From Acetivibrio clariflavus DSM 19732 (GTDB taxonomy: Bacteria; Bacillota; Clostridia; Acetivibrionales; Acetivibrionaceae), in NCBI RefSeq assembly GCF_000237085.1, contig NC_016627.1:2294118-2358117 (forward strand): a DNA stretch of 64,000 nucleotides. The letters are read 5' to 3'. Positions 55,023-64,000 of the stretch are shown here, in pieces; within the stretch, counting starts at the first letter, position 1, and each line of letters opens with the position of its first letter. A program made the translations under genes and the position numbers. The notes under the pieces were generated by a model. It searched no databases. It was not told the origin of the DNA and worked only from the letters and a program-made list of their open reading frames with translations.

Positions 55023-55165
55023 TACTGAATCCTCCTTTCTTTATAAGTTTAGCTTATCAGGAGAATATGACTTTACAGTGACTTCTATTATGACAATTTT
55101 GTCACTTTGGCATTTCTTTCCGAACCCTTCATTTTTCCATTTTTCACTGCGTTCAAAAGAGGTGG

Positions 55166-55198
55166 ATTAAAGTCAAGGCCTCCTATCCTTGACTTAAT
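55166..55198 (-). terminator. Hairpin between the kinase and ABC genes
   Basis: ATTAAAGTCAAGG pairs with CCTTGACTTAAT around an eight-base loop, starting directly after the kinase stop. The T tract is short, so it may dampen rather than stop readthrough into the transporter genes. Confidence 0.5.
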
Positions 55199-55200
55199 AC

Positions 55201-56214
55201 CTAAATTATATGTTTATAAAATTTAACAATAAAGTCAGTTCCTTCCCCTTCTTTGCTTTTTACTTCAATATCTCCCATCTGAGCGGTAATAATACTGTAA
55301 GACAAATTCAAACCGATGCCCACACTATCATCGCTGGAATTCTTCCCTTTGTAAAAACGTTTAAAAATATTGGGAAGGTCTTCTTTTGCAATTCCACTCC
55401 CGTCATCTCTAATTCTTATTTCCGTATATAGGGGATTTTCCTGAAAAGCTATGACGATTCTGCCCCCTTGTGGCGTATGCTCCACACAATTCTTTAAAAT
55501 ATTAGTCAAGGCCTCTGCTGTCCAATTCAAATCACAGCGGCAAGTTACCGTCTCTTCGCCTTCTATGGTTAAAGTATGTTCTTTTATATCCATAGGAATT
55601 AAGACAGGCTCTAATGCTTTTTTTACCAGGCTTATCACAGAGATTACTTCCTGTTTGAACCGGACAGTACCGGCATCGATTTTAGATACTTTTAGCAAAG
55701 AGGAAATCAACCATTCAATCCGCTCCAATTGTCTACTGATACTATTGGTAAACTCGGTTCTTTTCTCCTCATCCAATTTCGCATCTTTAAGCAAATCTGT
55801 CATAACCATCATGGAAGTAAGAGGAGTTTTTAACTGATGGGAAATGTCGGCTATAGCATTGGTCAGTTGTACTTTATCTTGCTGCAAAAGGCTGCTCTGT
55901 TCAGCTAACTTAAGGGTTACTTTATAAATGTCGTTTTTTAATACACTAAGCTCTCCTTCTCTATTATCCCTTAAGTCTAAAGAATAATCACCGCTGCTGA
56001 TTTTCCGAATATAAGAAGAAAGCTTGGCTATTTCCCTGTAACGCCATGCCGTAAAAAGCAGGGTACAAGTAATAAGCAATAGCGCAGTCAACATAGTAAA
56101 AAAAGCTGCAGCAGTTACATAAAAATAAGCCCCAATTGTCGCTATTACACTTATTACTACCATTATTAGCAATAAAATCCGTATTTCTCTATTGCGCCAC
56201 AACTTACTCACCAA
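55201..56214 (-). CDS. Sensor histidine kinase of the transporter module
   Basis: This 337-residue kinase has two membrane helices (about 11-29 and 34-55) joined by only a few residues, so it has no extracellular sensing domain. A HAMP-like region follows, then HisKA with NAIADISHQLKTPLTSMMVM and an ATPase with NILKNCVEHTP, DDGSGIAKEDL and GIGLNLSYSI. Kinases without a sensor loop usually take their signal from the partner ABC permease. It overlaps the regulator gene by 11 bases. Confidence 0.88.
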   Translation of the reverse strand: MVSKLWRNREIRILLLIMVVISVIATIGAYFYVTAAAFFTMLTALLLITCTLLFTAWRYREIAKLSSYIRKISSGDYSLDLRDNREGELSVLKNDIYKVTLKLAEQSSLLQQDKVQLTNAIADISHQLKTPLTSMMVMTDLLKDAKLDEEKRTEFTNSISRQLERIEWLISSLLKVSKIDAGTVRFKQEVISVISLVKKALEPVLIPMDIKEHTLTIEGEETVTCRCDLNWTAEALTNILKNCVEHTPQGGRIVIAFQENPLYTEIRIRDDGSGIAKEDLPNIFKRFYKGKNSSDDSVGIGLNLSYSIITAQMGDIEVKSKEGEGTDFIVKFYKHII

Positions 56215-56899
56215 CCTTATAACCTAATCCCCGCACTGTTTTTATCAAGGAGGGGTTTTGCGGGTCATCTTCCAATTTCTCTCTCAATCTTTTGATATAG
56301 ACTGTCAGAGTATTATCATTAACGAAATCTCCGGCCACATCCCAAATTTGCTCCAAAAGCTGATTGCGGGAAAGGACTTGTCCCACATGATTGGCAAAAA
56401 CCAATAACAGCCGATACTCTAAGGCCGTCAATGCAACTTCATCACCTCGCTTATAAACCTTGCCTTCCAGGGTATTAATTTGTATGTTATCTAAATTGAT
56501 GATTGCTTTATTCTCCTTTTGCTTTTCCTGCTGTTTATTGTAACGGCGCAATACGGATTTTATTCTGGAAATAAGCTCCCTGATACGAAAGGGTTTTGTA
56601 ATATAATCATCAGCCCCCATGTCAAGTCCCATGACTATATTGCCCTCATCATCCACTGCCGTAAGAAAAATCACCGGTATATCCTGCATCTTCTTCACAA
56701 GCCTGCAGAGATCATAGCCGCTACCATCAGGTAAGGCTAAATCAAACAAACATAAATCGAATTGGCTTAAATTTTCACTAATAACTTTTCGGGCACTTTC
56801 CGCATCGTAACAAAGAACGGTGGTAAAGTTCTCCTGCTCGAGAGAATACTCTAATCCGGCCGCAATTACCTTATCGTCTTCCACAAGCAAAATCTTCAT
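56204..56899 (-). CDS. OmpR-family response regulator of the transporter module
   Basis: This 231-residue regulator has a receiver (LLVEDDKVIAAGLEY, phosphoacceptor in DLCLFDLALPDGSG, lysine in ITKPFR) and a winged helix (LTALEYRLLLVFANHVGQVL, TVYIKRLREKLEDDP, IKTVRGLGYKV). It is the first gene of the unit regulator-kinase-ATPase-permease and probably activates the transporter genes when phosphorylated. Confidence 0.92.
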   Translation of the reverse strand: MKILLVEDDKVIAAGLEYSLEQENFTTVLCYDAESARKVISENLSQFDLCLFDLALPDGSGYDLCRLVKKMQDIPVIFLTAVDDEGNIVMGLDMGADDYITKPFRIRELISRIKSVLRRYNKQQEKQKENKAIINLDNIQINTLEGKVYKRGDEVALTALEYRLLLVFANHVGQVLSRNQLLEQIWDVAGDFVNDNTLTVYIKRLREKLEDDPQNPSLIKTVRGLGYKVGE

Positions 56900-57457
56900 A
56901 GCCCATGCTTTCCTCCTTTAAGTAGCAATTGCCAACGCTATTCTTTTAGATATTTCTTTATGTATTTCAATCAGTGCTGTATTGATTGCTTATTTTAAGT
57001 TTAACTTGCCAATCTCTTCATTTTAATCTTAGATATTAATTTAAATTTAGTTATTATTTTATACTTCCTGTCGCTAAAAGTAAAATATCAGAGACAGCTA
57101 AATAAAGTTCATTTTATTTTTGTTTTTATAAATTCATTTAACATATTCTTAATCTCACATTAATCTTGCTTCTATAATATGAATCCATAAAGTCATTTCA
57201 AAAAATAACCTGCGTGATTTAGGTAAAGTCAATTTTTTGATAAGGCAATTTAAAATTTTTATGGTATTCAAAAGGATTTGAAGTGAAATGCACCTTTACC
57301 CAACATTTAAATTAACGTAGACGTATACTTCAATGGTTTGAACGTATATAAAGAATATGATATATTTGAATTGCGAAAGCGTATAGGAATGTTTTTTCAA
57401 AACCAAATCCTTTTCCAATGCCTATATACCAAAATATTGCTTTAGGAAGGTGCATAC
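56900..57457. other. Divergent intergenic region between two two-component systems
   Basis: About 560 bases of AT-rich DNA separate the divergent regulator genes. I found no gene and no recognisable riboswitch. Both promoters must lie here. Confidence 0.5.
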
Positions 57458-58168
57458 ATGGTAAAAAAGCTTATTTATGTCGTAGAAGATGAAAAACATA
57501 TTCAGGAGCTAATAGCTTTTAATTTGATAGAAAACGGTTATGATGTCAAATGCTTTGACAATGGTGAAACCATGTTTGATGAATGCCACACAACAAAGCC
57601 GGATTTGTTTATTTTAGATATAATGCTTCCCGGTATTGACGGGTTTGAAATTTGCCGAAAAATCAAAGAAAACCCTTTCTTAAAAAAAACACCTATAATT
57701 ATGCTGACAGCTAAAAATGACGAATTTAACAAAGTTTTAGGTCTTGAATTAGGTGCTGAAGACTATATTACCAAACCCTTCAGTGTAAGAGAACTTGTTG
57801 CAAGGGTTAAGGTGGTCTTCAGAAGGCAGGCAGAAAGCCGTGAAATTGTTCCCGAAGTAATCAAGGTCGGTAAAATAACAATCGATGTGGCAAGACGCGA
57901 AGTATACAAAGATAATACCTTAATTGACCTGACCCTGAAAGAATTCGAACTTTTAAAGTTACTGGTGCTCAATAAAGGAATGGTCATGTCCCGTGAATTG
58001 TTGCTGGAAAAAGTATGGGGGTTTGACTATTATGGAGAAACAAGAACTGTTGATGTACACATCAGGTACCTAAGGCAAAAAATTGAAGATGATGACAATG
58101 CACCTGCTTATATAGAAACTGTCAGAGGCGTAGGATACCGATTCAGTGACAAAGGAGACAAGGAATAA
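57458..58168 (+). CDS. PhoB/PhoP-like response regulator
   Basis: This 236-residue OmpR-family protein has a receiver (YVVEDEKHIQELIAF, phosphoacceptor in DLFILDIMLPGIDG, lysine in ITKPFS) and a winged helix (LTLKEFELLKLLVLNKGMVM, VDVHIRYLRQKIEDDD, YIETVRGVGYRF). It is closest in style to PhoB/PhoP, but no phosphate genes are near. The ATG follows AGGAAGGTGC. The kinase gene begins eight bases after its stop. Confidence 0.9.
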   Translation: MVKKLIYVVEDEKHIQELIAFNLIENGYDVKCFDNGETMFDECHTTKPDLFILDIMLPGIDGFEICRKIKENPFLKKTPIIMLTAKNDEFNKVLGLELGAEDYITKPFSVRELVARVKVVFRRQAESREIVPEVIKVGKITIDVARREVYKDNTLIDLTLKEFELLKLLVLNKGMVMSRELLLEKVWGFDYYGETRTVDVHIRYLRQKIEDDDNAPAYIETVRGVGYRFSDKGDKE

Positions 58169-58175
58169 AAGGATT

Positions 58176-59939
58176 ATGAAAAAGAAGATTCTTAAATACT
58201 TTTTGCTGTTAATTGCATTTGTTTTAGTGTTAACGGTGATATTTACCACACAGATTTCCAAAAAGTATTACAAGTTTGAAGTTGAAAACAAACTTGAAAG
58301 TATCGGTATTTCAATTAAATACTATCTGCTGAACAATGCTTCCGGGCTCCAACCGGATTATAACCAGTTGGCAGAAAATTTTGCAAACAGTTATAATCAG
58401 AGCATCACTTATCCGAATAGCAAGTTAAGAGTATCATTTATCGACCTTTCCGGCAAAGTTTTAGGCGACTCGGAAGCAGATTACAGAACAATGGAAAACC
58501 ATTCTTCCCGAAAAGAGGTTCAAGATGCTCTTTCGGGTAAAATAGGTAAAGACTATCGCAGCAGCTCAACACTGGATTTTGATTTGTTATATATGGCAAT
58601 TCCTGTTAAGCAATTGAATCTGATTGTGCGGGTATCAGTTCCATTGACTGAACTTAATATGATTAACAGAATCACCTGGTCATATTCTGTGCTTATAATT
58701 ATATCGGCTCTGGTTATAAGTATAATAGTTTCTTTAAGAATTACAGAAACGGTAATTCGTCCCCTTAACAACATAATTCATGCTTCAAAGGAAATATCAG
58801 AAGGAAACTATTCTAAAACTATTTCTGTAAACTCTAAGGATGAAGTGGGACAACTGGCACTTCAGTTTAACGAAATGGCATCAAAATTGGATAAAACAAT
58901 ATGTGACCTCAACAATAAAAAAATAGAAATGGAATCCATTGTTCAAAGCATCACCCACGGAATTATAGCTGTCGATAATAACTTAAAAATCCTGTTAATC
59001 AATCATGCCGCTTTCAGCGTTTTAAATTTGGACAATAATAATCAAATCACCGGTGAAATAATCACACAGCACATAAGAAATAACCGAATAAACCTTCTGT
59101 TAAAAGAGTCCATGGAAAAAAACGAACCGTTGGAATGCGAAATCAGTCTTGACGATAAAGATTTATTGATAAAAACTTCTCCCTTAAGGTCAAACAACCA
59201 AAGCACAGTTGCTTCAGGATGGATAATCTCCATTCAGGATAATACAAAAGTAAGAAAACTTGAGAAGATGAGAACAGAATTTGTTTCTAACGTAACCCAT
59301 GAACTTAAAACCCCCATTACATCCATAAGAGGGTTTATTGAAACACTGAAAAATGGTGCCATCAACAATAAGGACGTGTCAATGAGATTTCTAGATATTA
59401 TTGACATTGAAGCGGAACGCCTTCATGAGCTGATAAACGATATTCTGGTATTGTCCGAGATTGAAAATAAACAAAGCGACACCGATTTGGAAAGAGTTGA
59501 GCTAAATTCCATCATTGAAGGCGTGTTTGAAATCATGCAGAACATAGCAAACGATAAAAACATAGTTCTTATAAATAACTCCAGTGAAAAAGTATTTATT
59601 AAGGCCAATAGAAATCGAATGAAGCAAATGATATTGAATTTGGTTGATAATGCTGTCAAATACAATGTGCCAAGCGGTTCTGTGACAGTAAGTGCTGAAA
59701 ATGCCGGCGGGAAAGTAATAATATGTGTAAAAGATACGGGAATCGGAATCCCATCCCAACATATTCCACGAATATTTGAACGCTTTTACAGAGTTGATAA
59801 GGGAAGGTCCAGGAATATGGGAGGTACCGGCTTAGGCCTTTCAATTGTAAAGCATATTGTTAATCTATATAATGGGATAATTAAAGTAAATAGTGAAGTA
59901 GGCAAAGGTACAGAATTCATTATCCAACTACCTTGTTGA
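58176..59939 (+). CDS. PhoR-like sensor histidine kinase
   Basis: The 587-residue kinase has its start at the ATG 58176 near AAAAGG; a longer frame overlaps the regulator. It has a membrane helix (about 7-28), an extracellular sensor (about 29-165), a second helix (about 172-193), HAMP (RPLNNIIHASKEISEGNY), a PAS domain (about 250-365), HisKA with FVSNVTHELKTPITSIRGF and an ATPase with NLVDNAVKYN, DTGIGIPSQHI and GGTGLGLSIVKH. This is the PhoR plan. The signal is unknown. Confidence 0.9.
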   Translation: MKKKILKYFLLLIAFVLVLTVIFTTQISKKYYKFEVENKLESIGISIKYYLLNNASGLQPDYNQLAENFANSYNQSITYPNSKLRVSFIDLSGKVLGDSEADYRTMENHSSRKEVQDALSGKIGKDYRSSSTLDFDLLYMAIPVKQLNLIVRVSVPLTELNMINRITWSYSVLIIISALVISIIVSLRITETVIRPLNNIIHASKEISEGNYSKTISVNSKDEVGQLALQFNEMASKLDKTICDLNNKKIEMESIVQSITHGIIAVDNNLKILLINHAAFSVLNLDNNNQITGEIITQHIRNNRINLLLKESMEKNEPLECEISLDDKDLLIKTSPLRSNNQSTVASGWIISIQDNTKVRKLEKMRTEFVSNVTHELKTPITSIRGFIETLKNGAINNKDVSMRFLDIIDIEAERLHELINDILVLSEIENKQSDTDLERVELNSIIEGVFEIMQNIANDKNIVLINNSSEKVFIKANRNRMKQMILNLVDNAVKYNVPSGSVTVSAENAGGKVIICVKDTGIGIPSQHIPRIFERFYRVDKGRSRNMGGTGLGLSIVKHIVNLYNGIIKVNSEVGKGTEFIIQLPC

Positions 59940-60280
59940 CTAATGAAACCGTTTCCTGAATCACAGGAAATCATAGATTTTTTACATCATTAGGCTCTCT
60001 TACAAAAGCATTCACATATAATATAGATTTTATAATGCCTTTATTCTTATACTTGAACTGATATTTAGACAAATATTTACATTCAGTAATATATTATCAT
60101 TAAAAACAATTTATAAATAACCGATATTTTCATTAAAGGCAATAGTAACTATCTGTTCAAAGTAAAACTCATATATTTTTCTCAAAAGTTGCATTGTCTA
60201 GAATAAGCTCCCATTATTAAAAAACTTAAAATGCTCTTTGCGATAAAAACCAATCATATGCTGCTAAGGAGGTAATTATA
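59940..60280. other. Intergenic region before the interrupted gene
   Basis: No gene was found. A small hairpin, TTTCCTG/CAGGAAA (59952-59970), follows the kinase stop, with a T6 run seven bases later, and may end that transcript. Confidence 0.4.
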
Positions 60281-62122
60281 TTGAAAGTTAGTCTATATAA
60301 TTATGCAATTACATTCACAGATAATGATCTGGTTTGTGCCAAAATATTAAACAAATTTTATAATATGGCAGAAGATTATGCAGATGAAATGTCTTTGATT
60401 TATGACAGATACGGATCGCTAAAAAACGTTGTGCAGTATTCCGAAAAAGCAGTAGCAAAAATTTATGACAATGTTATAAATTTTTCAGTTCAAATGCTGA
60501 TGGATTATAAAATTTACAATATCAATAAAGAGAGATTTACTGAACTCTGTTCAGAATATATGGTCAACTTTATCGAAGCACTCAGTGAAGTTTATGAAAA
60601 ATATCTTGAATTAGTTGGCGAAAAAGAAATGGCCTCACAATACAGGAAATACCGAAAAGACTCTCGCAGCAAATTCGTTGGTGGCGGATTTGGCTTTGCC
60701 GGTGCTGCAAATATGGCTACAGGATTTTTACACTCAATGTTTAATATCCTCGACGGTGCTGTAACAAATGCGAGTATAAATAGTCAAATGAATAAGATTT
60801 ATAAAGACCCGAAAACAAAGCAGTCATTAGTTTACGGTGTCTATAATGATATAAAATCTATTGTTTATCCATTGTGCAGCATTATAAGCAAAAAGTATCC
60901 TGACTTCGAAATGACTTATACAGATGAGTCTGTGAGAAATGCCGAAACTATTTACCAAAATATCCTTGATGATGTTATTCCTGATGAACAACTTAAAGAA
61001 GCTGTTGTTGATATGCTTTGTAATGCTCCATTCAAAGATGAATACTATCTGTTGGCATATTATCTTTTTGGCGATGAAAATAATGAATTGTCACAACTTG
61101 CAGAAATATTCGATATATCGATTGATATTAAAAGAATGAAACAGGCAGACGATAATGCCAAATCGTTTTTCGGTGATAATTATAGCAAATTTGAATATGC
61201 AATGAGTAAAAATATTTTCTTTAAATCATCAAAAGAGCATTTAGGAAAACCTCTCAGCGAGCTTTGTTTAAAATTAACAGAGGTATTGGATAAAGAGATT
61301 AACAGTTACATGGTTTGTTTCTTTGATACAAGTGCAAAAAGTGAGAGACTGAGCAACTCATTAAATACCTTTGCATTTTGCCAAGATGATGAAATGCCTT
61401 TATTCTTATTTGACAATACCATTTTTGCAACAGGTAAGGAAGGCTTTGTCTTAACAAATAAAAACATTTATTATTCAGGCGGCTGCATAAAATTAGCTGA
61501 TATTAATAGTATTAAAAACGAATGGGGCTTAAAAATTAACGGAAAAAGTATTCCAACATCTTCAATGCCGTCTTCAAAACTTATTTCCCAAATAATTCAA
61601 TTGATTGAATTTATAGCTTTAGTATGTCCTTATTATAATGAAAGTTATAATCAAAATGAAACTTTGGATACATCTATGAATACCCATAATTCTCAGTGTA
61701 TAGATGAAAATTTTGTTATCGAATATGCATCGTCGTTATTGAAAAATATAAATAATGAGGATATAAAAAATAAAATTTTTATATTCTCGGATGACGAAAA
61801 ATCACTAAAATAAATTGGTAACGCCATAAATTCCTATGCTCAATTAAACAACGAAGAATATCCAATAATATGTTATGACAATACGCTTTTTGGAAGTTCT
61901 AAAGATGGTTGTTTGCTAACTACAAAAGGTATTTATGTACACAATCCATTTTCATCTCCAAAATTTTTCAATTATGAAGAAATTGAAAATGTTGAATTAA
62001 AAGGTACTTTCGGAAAAGAACTTTATATAAATGACTATGAAGTTCAAACTACTCTGTTGAATGGCGAAGCTAAAAATATATTTTGCTCAATAATAAATAA
62101 AGTAATAAGAGATTTTCAGTAA
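60281..62122 (+). pseudogene. Unknown protein with tandem C-terminal modules, split by an in-frame TAA
   Basis: A TTG start after AAGGAGG opens a frame of 510 codons that stops at TAA (61811-61813). The same frame continues to a TAA at 62120-62122. The part after the stop (CYDNTLFGSSKDGCLLTTKG) repeats a module before it (LFDNTIFATGKEGFVLTNKN), and the stop falls where the first copy has a leucine, consistent with TTA changed to TAA. The first 300 residues are helical, with a Gly-rich segment KFVGGGFGFAGAANMATGF. The modules resemble PH-like domains, but I cannot name the family. It may be a recent pseudogene or may still make the 510-residue product. Confidence 0.65.
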
Positions 62123-62253
62123 AACTTGCATAACGCATATCTTATAAAATCACAACAATAAGCACATAAAACTAAATAGCCAGTCAAGAGCAAATAAACA
62201 ACCTTCTTCAAGGGCACTCTTGAAATGCCATTTTTCTTTCCACTATATTAAAA

Positions 62254-62286
62254 GGGCTTGTAAGCCAGAATTTGCCTTACAAGCCC
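62254..62286 (-). terminator. Terminator after tlyA
   Basis: GGGCTTGTAAG and CTTACAAGCCC form an 11-bp stem. TTTT follows on the minus strand. This marks the end of the dxs-tlyA unit. Confidence 0.75.
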
Positions 62287-62352
62287 CATTGAAAATTATC
62301 ATAGAAAGTCAATTTACAGAAAAAGTTTCACACATCCTTTATAAACTCATAA

Positions 62353-63162
62353 TTAATAAGCACTCTCATGGGACTTTTCAACTATTTTCGGCACTTCATT
62401 AAACAATGCTTCCAAGTCGCTGCTTCCATCCTTTTTACTTAAGTAAATCAAATATTCAATATTTCCTTCCGGTCCCCTTATGGGCGAAAAATCCAAACCT
62501 TTTACTTTAAGGCCTGTTCCTATTGCAAAAGCAACAATATCCTTGATTACATCCTCGTGAACTTTTGGGTCTTTTACAACTCCTTTTTTCCCTACTTTAT
62601 CTCTGCCGGCTTCAAATTGCGGTTTAATCAAACAAACCAGTTCGCCTTCATCGGTAAGCAGTTTAACTGCAACAGGAATAACCTTCTTCAGTGAAATAAA
62701 AGATACATCTATCGAAGCAAAATCCACCAAAGTTCCCAGCTGTTCCGGTTCCACATACCTGATATTGGTACGTTCCATACATACAACCCGCTCGTCATTT
62801 CTTAATTCCCATGCCAGCTGCCCATAGCCGACATCCACCGCAAATACCTTAGCGGCACCGTTTTTCAGCATGCAGTCAGTAAATCCTCCGGTAGAGGCTC
62901 CGATATCTATTGCCGTCTTGGATTTCAAATCTATATTAAACACTTTAACTGCCTTTTCAAGCTTCAAGCCTCCCCTGCTGACATAAGGGTGCACATTCTC
63001 TTTTATAACAATTTCAGAATCTACATCCACCTTTAAACCGGGTTTGTCCTCTTTTTTTCCTGCTACAAATACAACTCCTGCCATTATGGAACTTCTCGCC
63101 TTTTCACGGCTTTCAAAAAATCCCCGTTTAACAAGCAGGACATCCAGTCTTTCCTTTTCCAA
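62353..63162 (-). CDS. tlyA: TlyA-family rRNA 2'-O-methyltransferase
   Basis: This 269-residue protein has an N-terminal S4 domain (RLDVLLVKRGFFESREKARS, VSRGGLKLEKA) and an FtsJ-like methyltransferase with TAIDIGASTGGFTDCMLKNG, VDVGYGQLAW and SIDVSFISLKKVIP. It should methylate rRNA cytidines. The gene lies 42 bases after dxs, as usual. Its normal next neighbour, nadK, is absent here and lies 25 kb further on. Confidence 0.92.
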   Translation of the reverse strand: MEKERLDVLLVKRGFFESREKARSSIMAGVVFVAGKKEDKPGLKVDVDSEIVIKENVHPYVSRGGLKLEKAVKVFNIDLKSKTAIDIGASTGGFTDCMLKNGAAKVFAVDVGYGQLAWELRNDERVVCMERTNIRYVEPEQLGTLVDFASIDVSFISLKKVIPVAVKLLTDEGELVCLIKPQFEAGRDKVGKKGVVKDPKVHEDVIKDIVAFAIGTGLKVKGLDFSPIRGPEGNIEYLIYLSKKDGSSDLEALFNEVPKIVEKSHESAY

Positions 63163-63204
63163 AATATAAACCTCCGTATTCTGCCATGTTTGTTCTATTT
63201 AAAC

Positions 63205-64000
63205 TTAATCTATATTTATTCTTGCCTTATTTAATAATTTAACAGCATCGTTCACAATAGCTTGCTCATCAAGCCTGTATATGCTCTGAATCTCGTTTTT
63301 CGAGCCATGGGGAATAAATTGATCCGGGTATCCAAACATTTTCGTTTTTATATTTATTCCCTTCTGGTTTATTGTTTCAAGCAGCTTGCTTCCAAAGCCT
63401 CCTGCTATGGCATTATCCTCAATAGTTATTAAATGCCTTGTTTTTAACACCGAATTTATAAGAAGTTTTTCGTCAATAGGTTTTATAAATCTAAAATAGA
63501 TGACATCACAGGATATGTCCATTTTTTCCAACATATCTGCCACTTTCAGCGCAGTCTCCACTTTATTTCCGACAGCGGCAATAGTTATATTGCTTCCTTC
63601 CCGCACAAGCAAAGCCTTGCCAAATTTAATGGGCTCTGTTTCCAAAAGTTTCTCAGCACCTTTACCCCTTGGAAATCTTATAGCGATAGGACCATTATGA
63701 TCTTTTACAGCATAATTTAACATCAGGGCAAATTCTGCATAATCACAGGGTGCCAAAATTGTCATATTGGGTATATGACCTAAAAAGGAAATATCATAAA
63801 TACCTTGATGTGTCTCACCGTCTTCACCTACAATCCCGGCCCTGTCAATGGCAAACACCACATGGAGATTTTGGATTGCCACATCATGTAAAATCTGGTC
63901 ATACGCTCTCTGCAAAAAGGAAGAGTAGATGGCAACAACAGGTTTAATTCCGCCCCTGGCAAGTCCGGCAGCAAAAGTTACCGCATGCTGCTCTGCAATG
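63205..64000 (-). CDS. dxs: 1-deoxy-D-xylulose-5-phosphate synthase, C-terminal part
   Basis: The frame is open to the right window edge, so the N-terminal half is outside. Visible parts are IAEQHAVTFAAGLARGG containing the catalytic glutamate-histidine region, the segment DRAGIVGEDGETHQGIYD and the transketolase C-terminal domain. The enzyme makes DXP, the first intermediate of the MEP isoprenoid pathway and a precursor of thiamine and pyridoxal. It is transcribed into tlyA. Confidence 0.95.
   Translation of the reverse strand, partial: IAEQHAVTFAAGLARGGIKPVVAIYSSFLQRAYDQILHDVAIQNLHVVFAIDRAGIVGEDGETHQGIYDISFLGHIPNMTILAPCDYAEFALMLNYAVKDHNGPIAIRFPRGKGAEKLLETEPIKFGKALLVREGSNITIAAVGNKVETALKVADMLEKMDISCDVIYFRFIKPIDEKLLINSVLKTRHLITIEDNAIAGGFGSKLLETINQKGINIKTKMFGYPDQFIPHGSKNEIQSIYRLDEQAIVNDAVKLLNKARINID

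Noticed and set aside
1-64000. tRNA, rRNA genes, integrases or complete insertion sequences
   Set aside because: None recognised on either strand. The only mobile-like sequences are the two GGGACGGTTCT repeats.

Overview
The window is AT-rich, Gram-positive, spore-forming clostridial DNA. A type I dockerin, a SigI/RsgI pair, Spo0A, SpoIVB and CotF-like coat genes together point to a cellulosome-producing clostridium of the Acetivibrio (Clostridium) thermocellum group. The species call is an inference from gene content. Most genes lie on the minus strand.

Layout. 0-1.6 kb: poorly known membrane and hypothetical genes, one broken by a stop codon. 1.7-8.6 kb: methionine and methylthioadenosine metabolism (a methionine synthase whose reactivation domain is a separate gene, plus mtnP and mtnA), with two small spore-coat genes and a YteA-type zinc-finger gene between. 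8.7-14 kb: the ylm/divIVA cell-division cluster (HlyD-like, yggS, sepF, yggT, ylmH, divIVA) ending in aroB. 14-19 kb: a methionine gamma-lyase-family PLP enzyme, a cytoplasmic GH13 enzyme, an RluA pseudouridine synthase and a MerR regulator. 19.3-21.7 kb: an intact BlaI repressor with two operator dyads beside a heavily decayed blaR1. A GGGACGGTTCT palindrome lies on one side, and a second copy closes the next gene. 22-30.7 kb: a chemotaxis operon (cheY, cheA, cheW, cheR, cheB) continuing into a large multi-PAS histidine kinase and a stand-alone receiver. 31.2-37.2 kb: nadK-argR-recN-spoIVB-spo0A, with a 0A box inside the spo0A promoter. 62.3-64 kb: dxs and tlyA, which normally precede nadK directly.

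The 25 kb between nadK and tlyA looks like an accessory block lodged in that conserved cluster. It carries a GH3 lipoprotein, a D,D-carboxypeptidase fused to an L,D-transpeptidase domain, a SigI-RsgI pair followed by a secreted NPW-repeat protein, a dockerin protein with 14 RCC1 repeats, a Bce-like sensor/ABC export module, a PhoPR-like two-component pair, several small unknown genes and a gene split by an in-frame stop.

The most interesting part is 41.8-50.5 kb. The RsgI here has Asn-Thr where the family usually has the Asn-Pro autoproteolysis site. Its C-terminal helical region resembles the C-terminus of the NPW-repeat wall protein encoded next to it. The neighbouring cellulosomal protein carries two predicted seven-bladed RCC1 propellers instead of a recognisable catalytic domain. 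This could be a variant envelope or substrate-sensing circuit. Three separate ORFs in the window continue in frame past a stop codon; whether these are true nonsense mutations or sequence errors needs resequencing.
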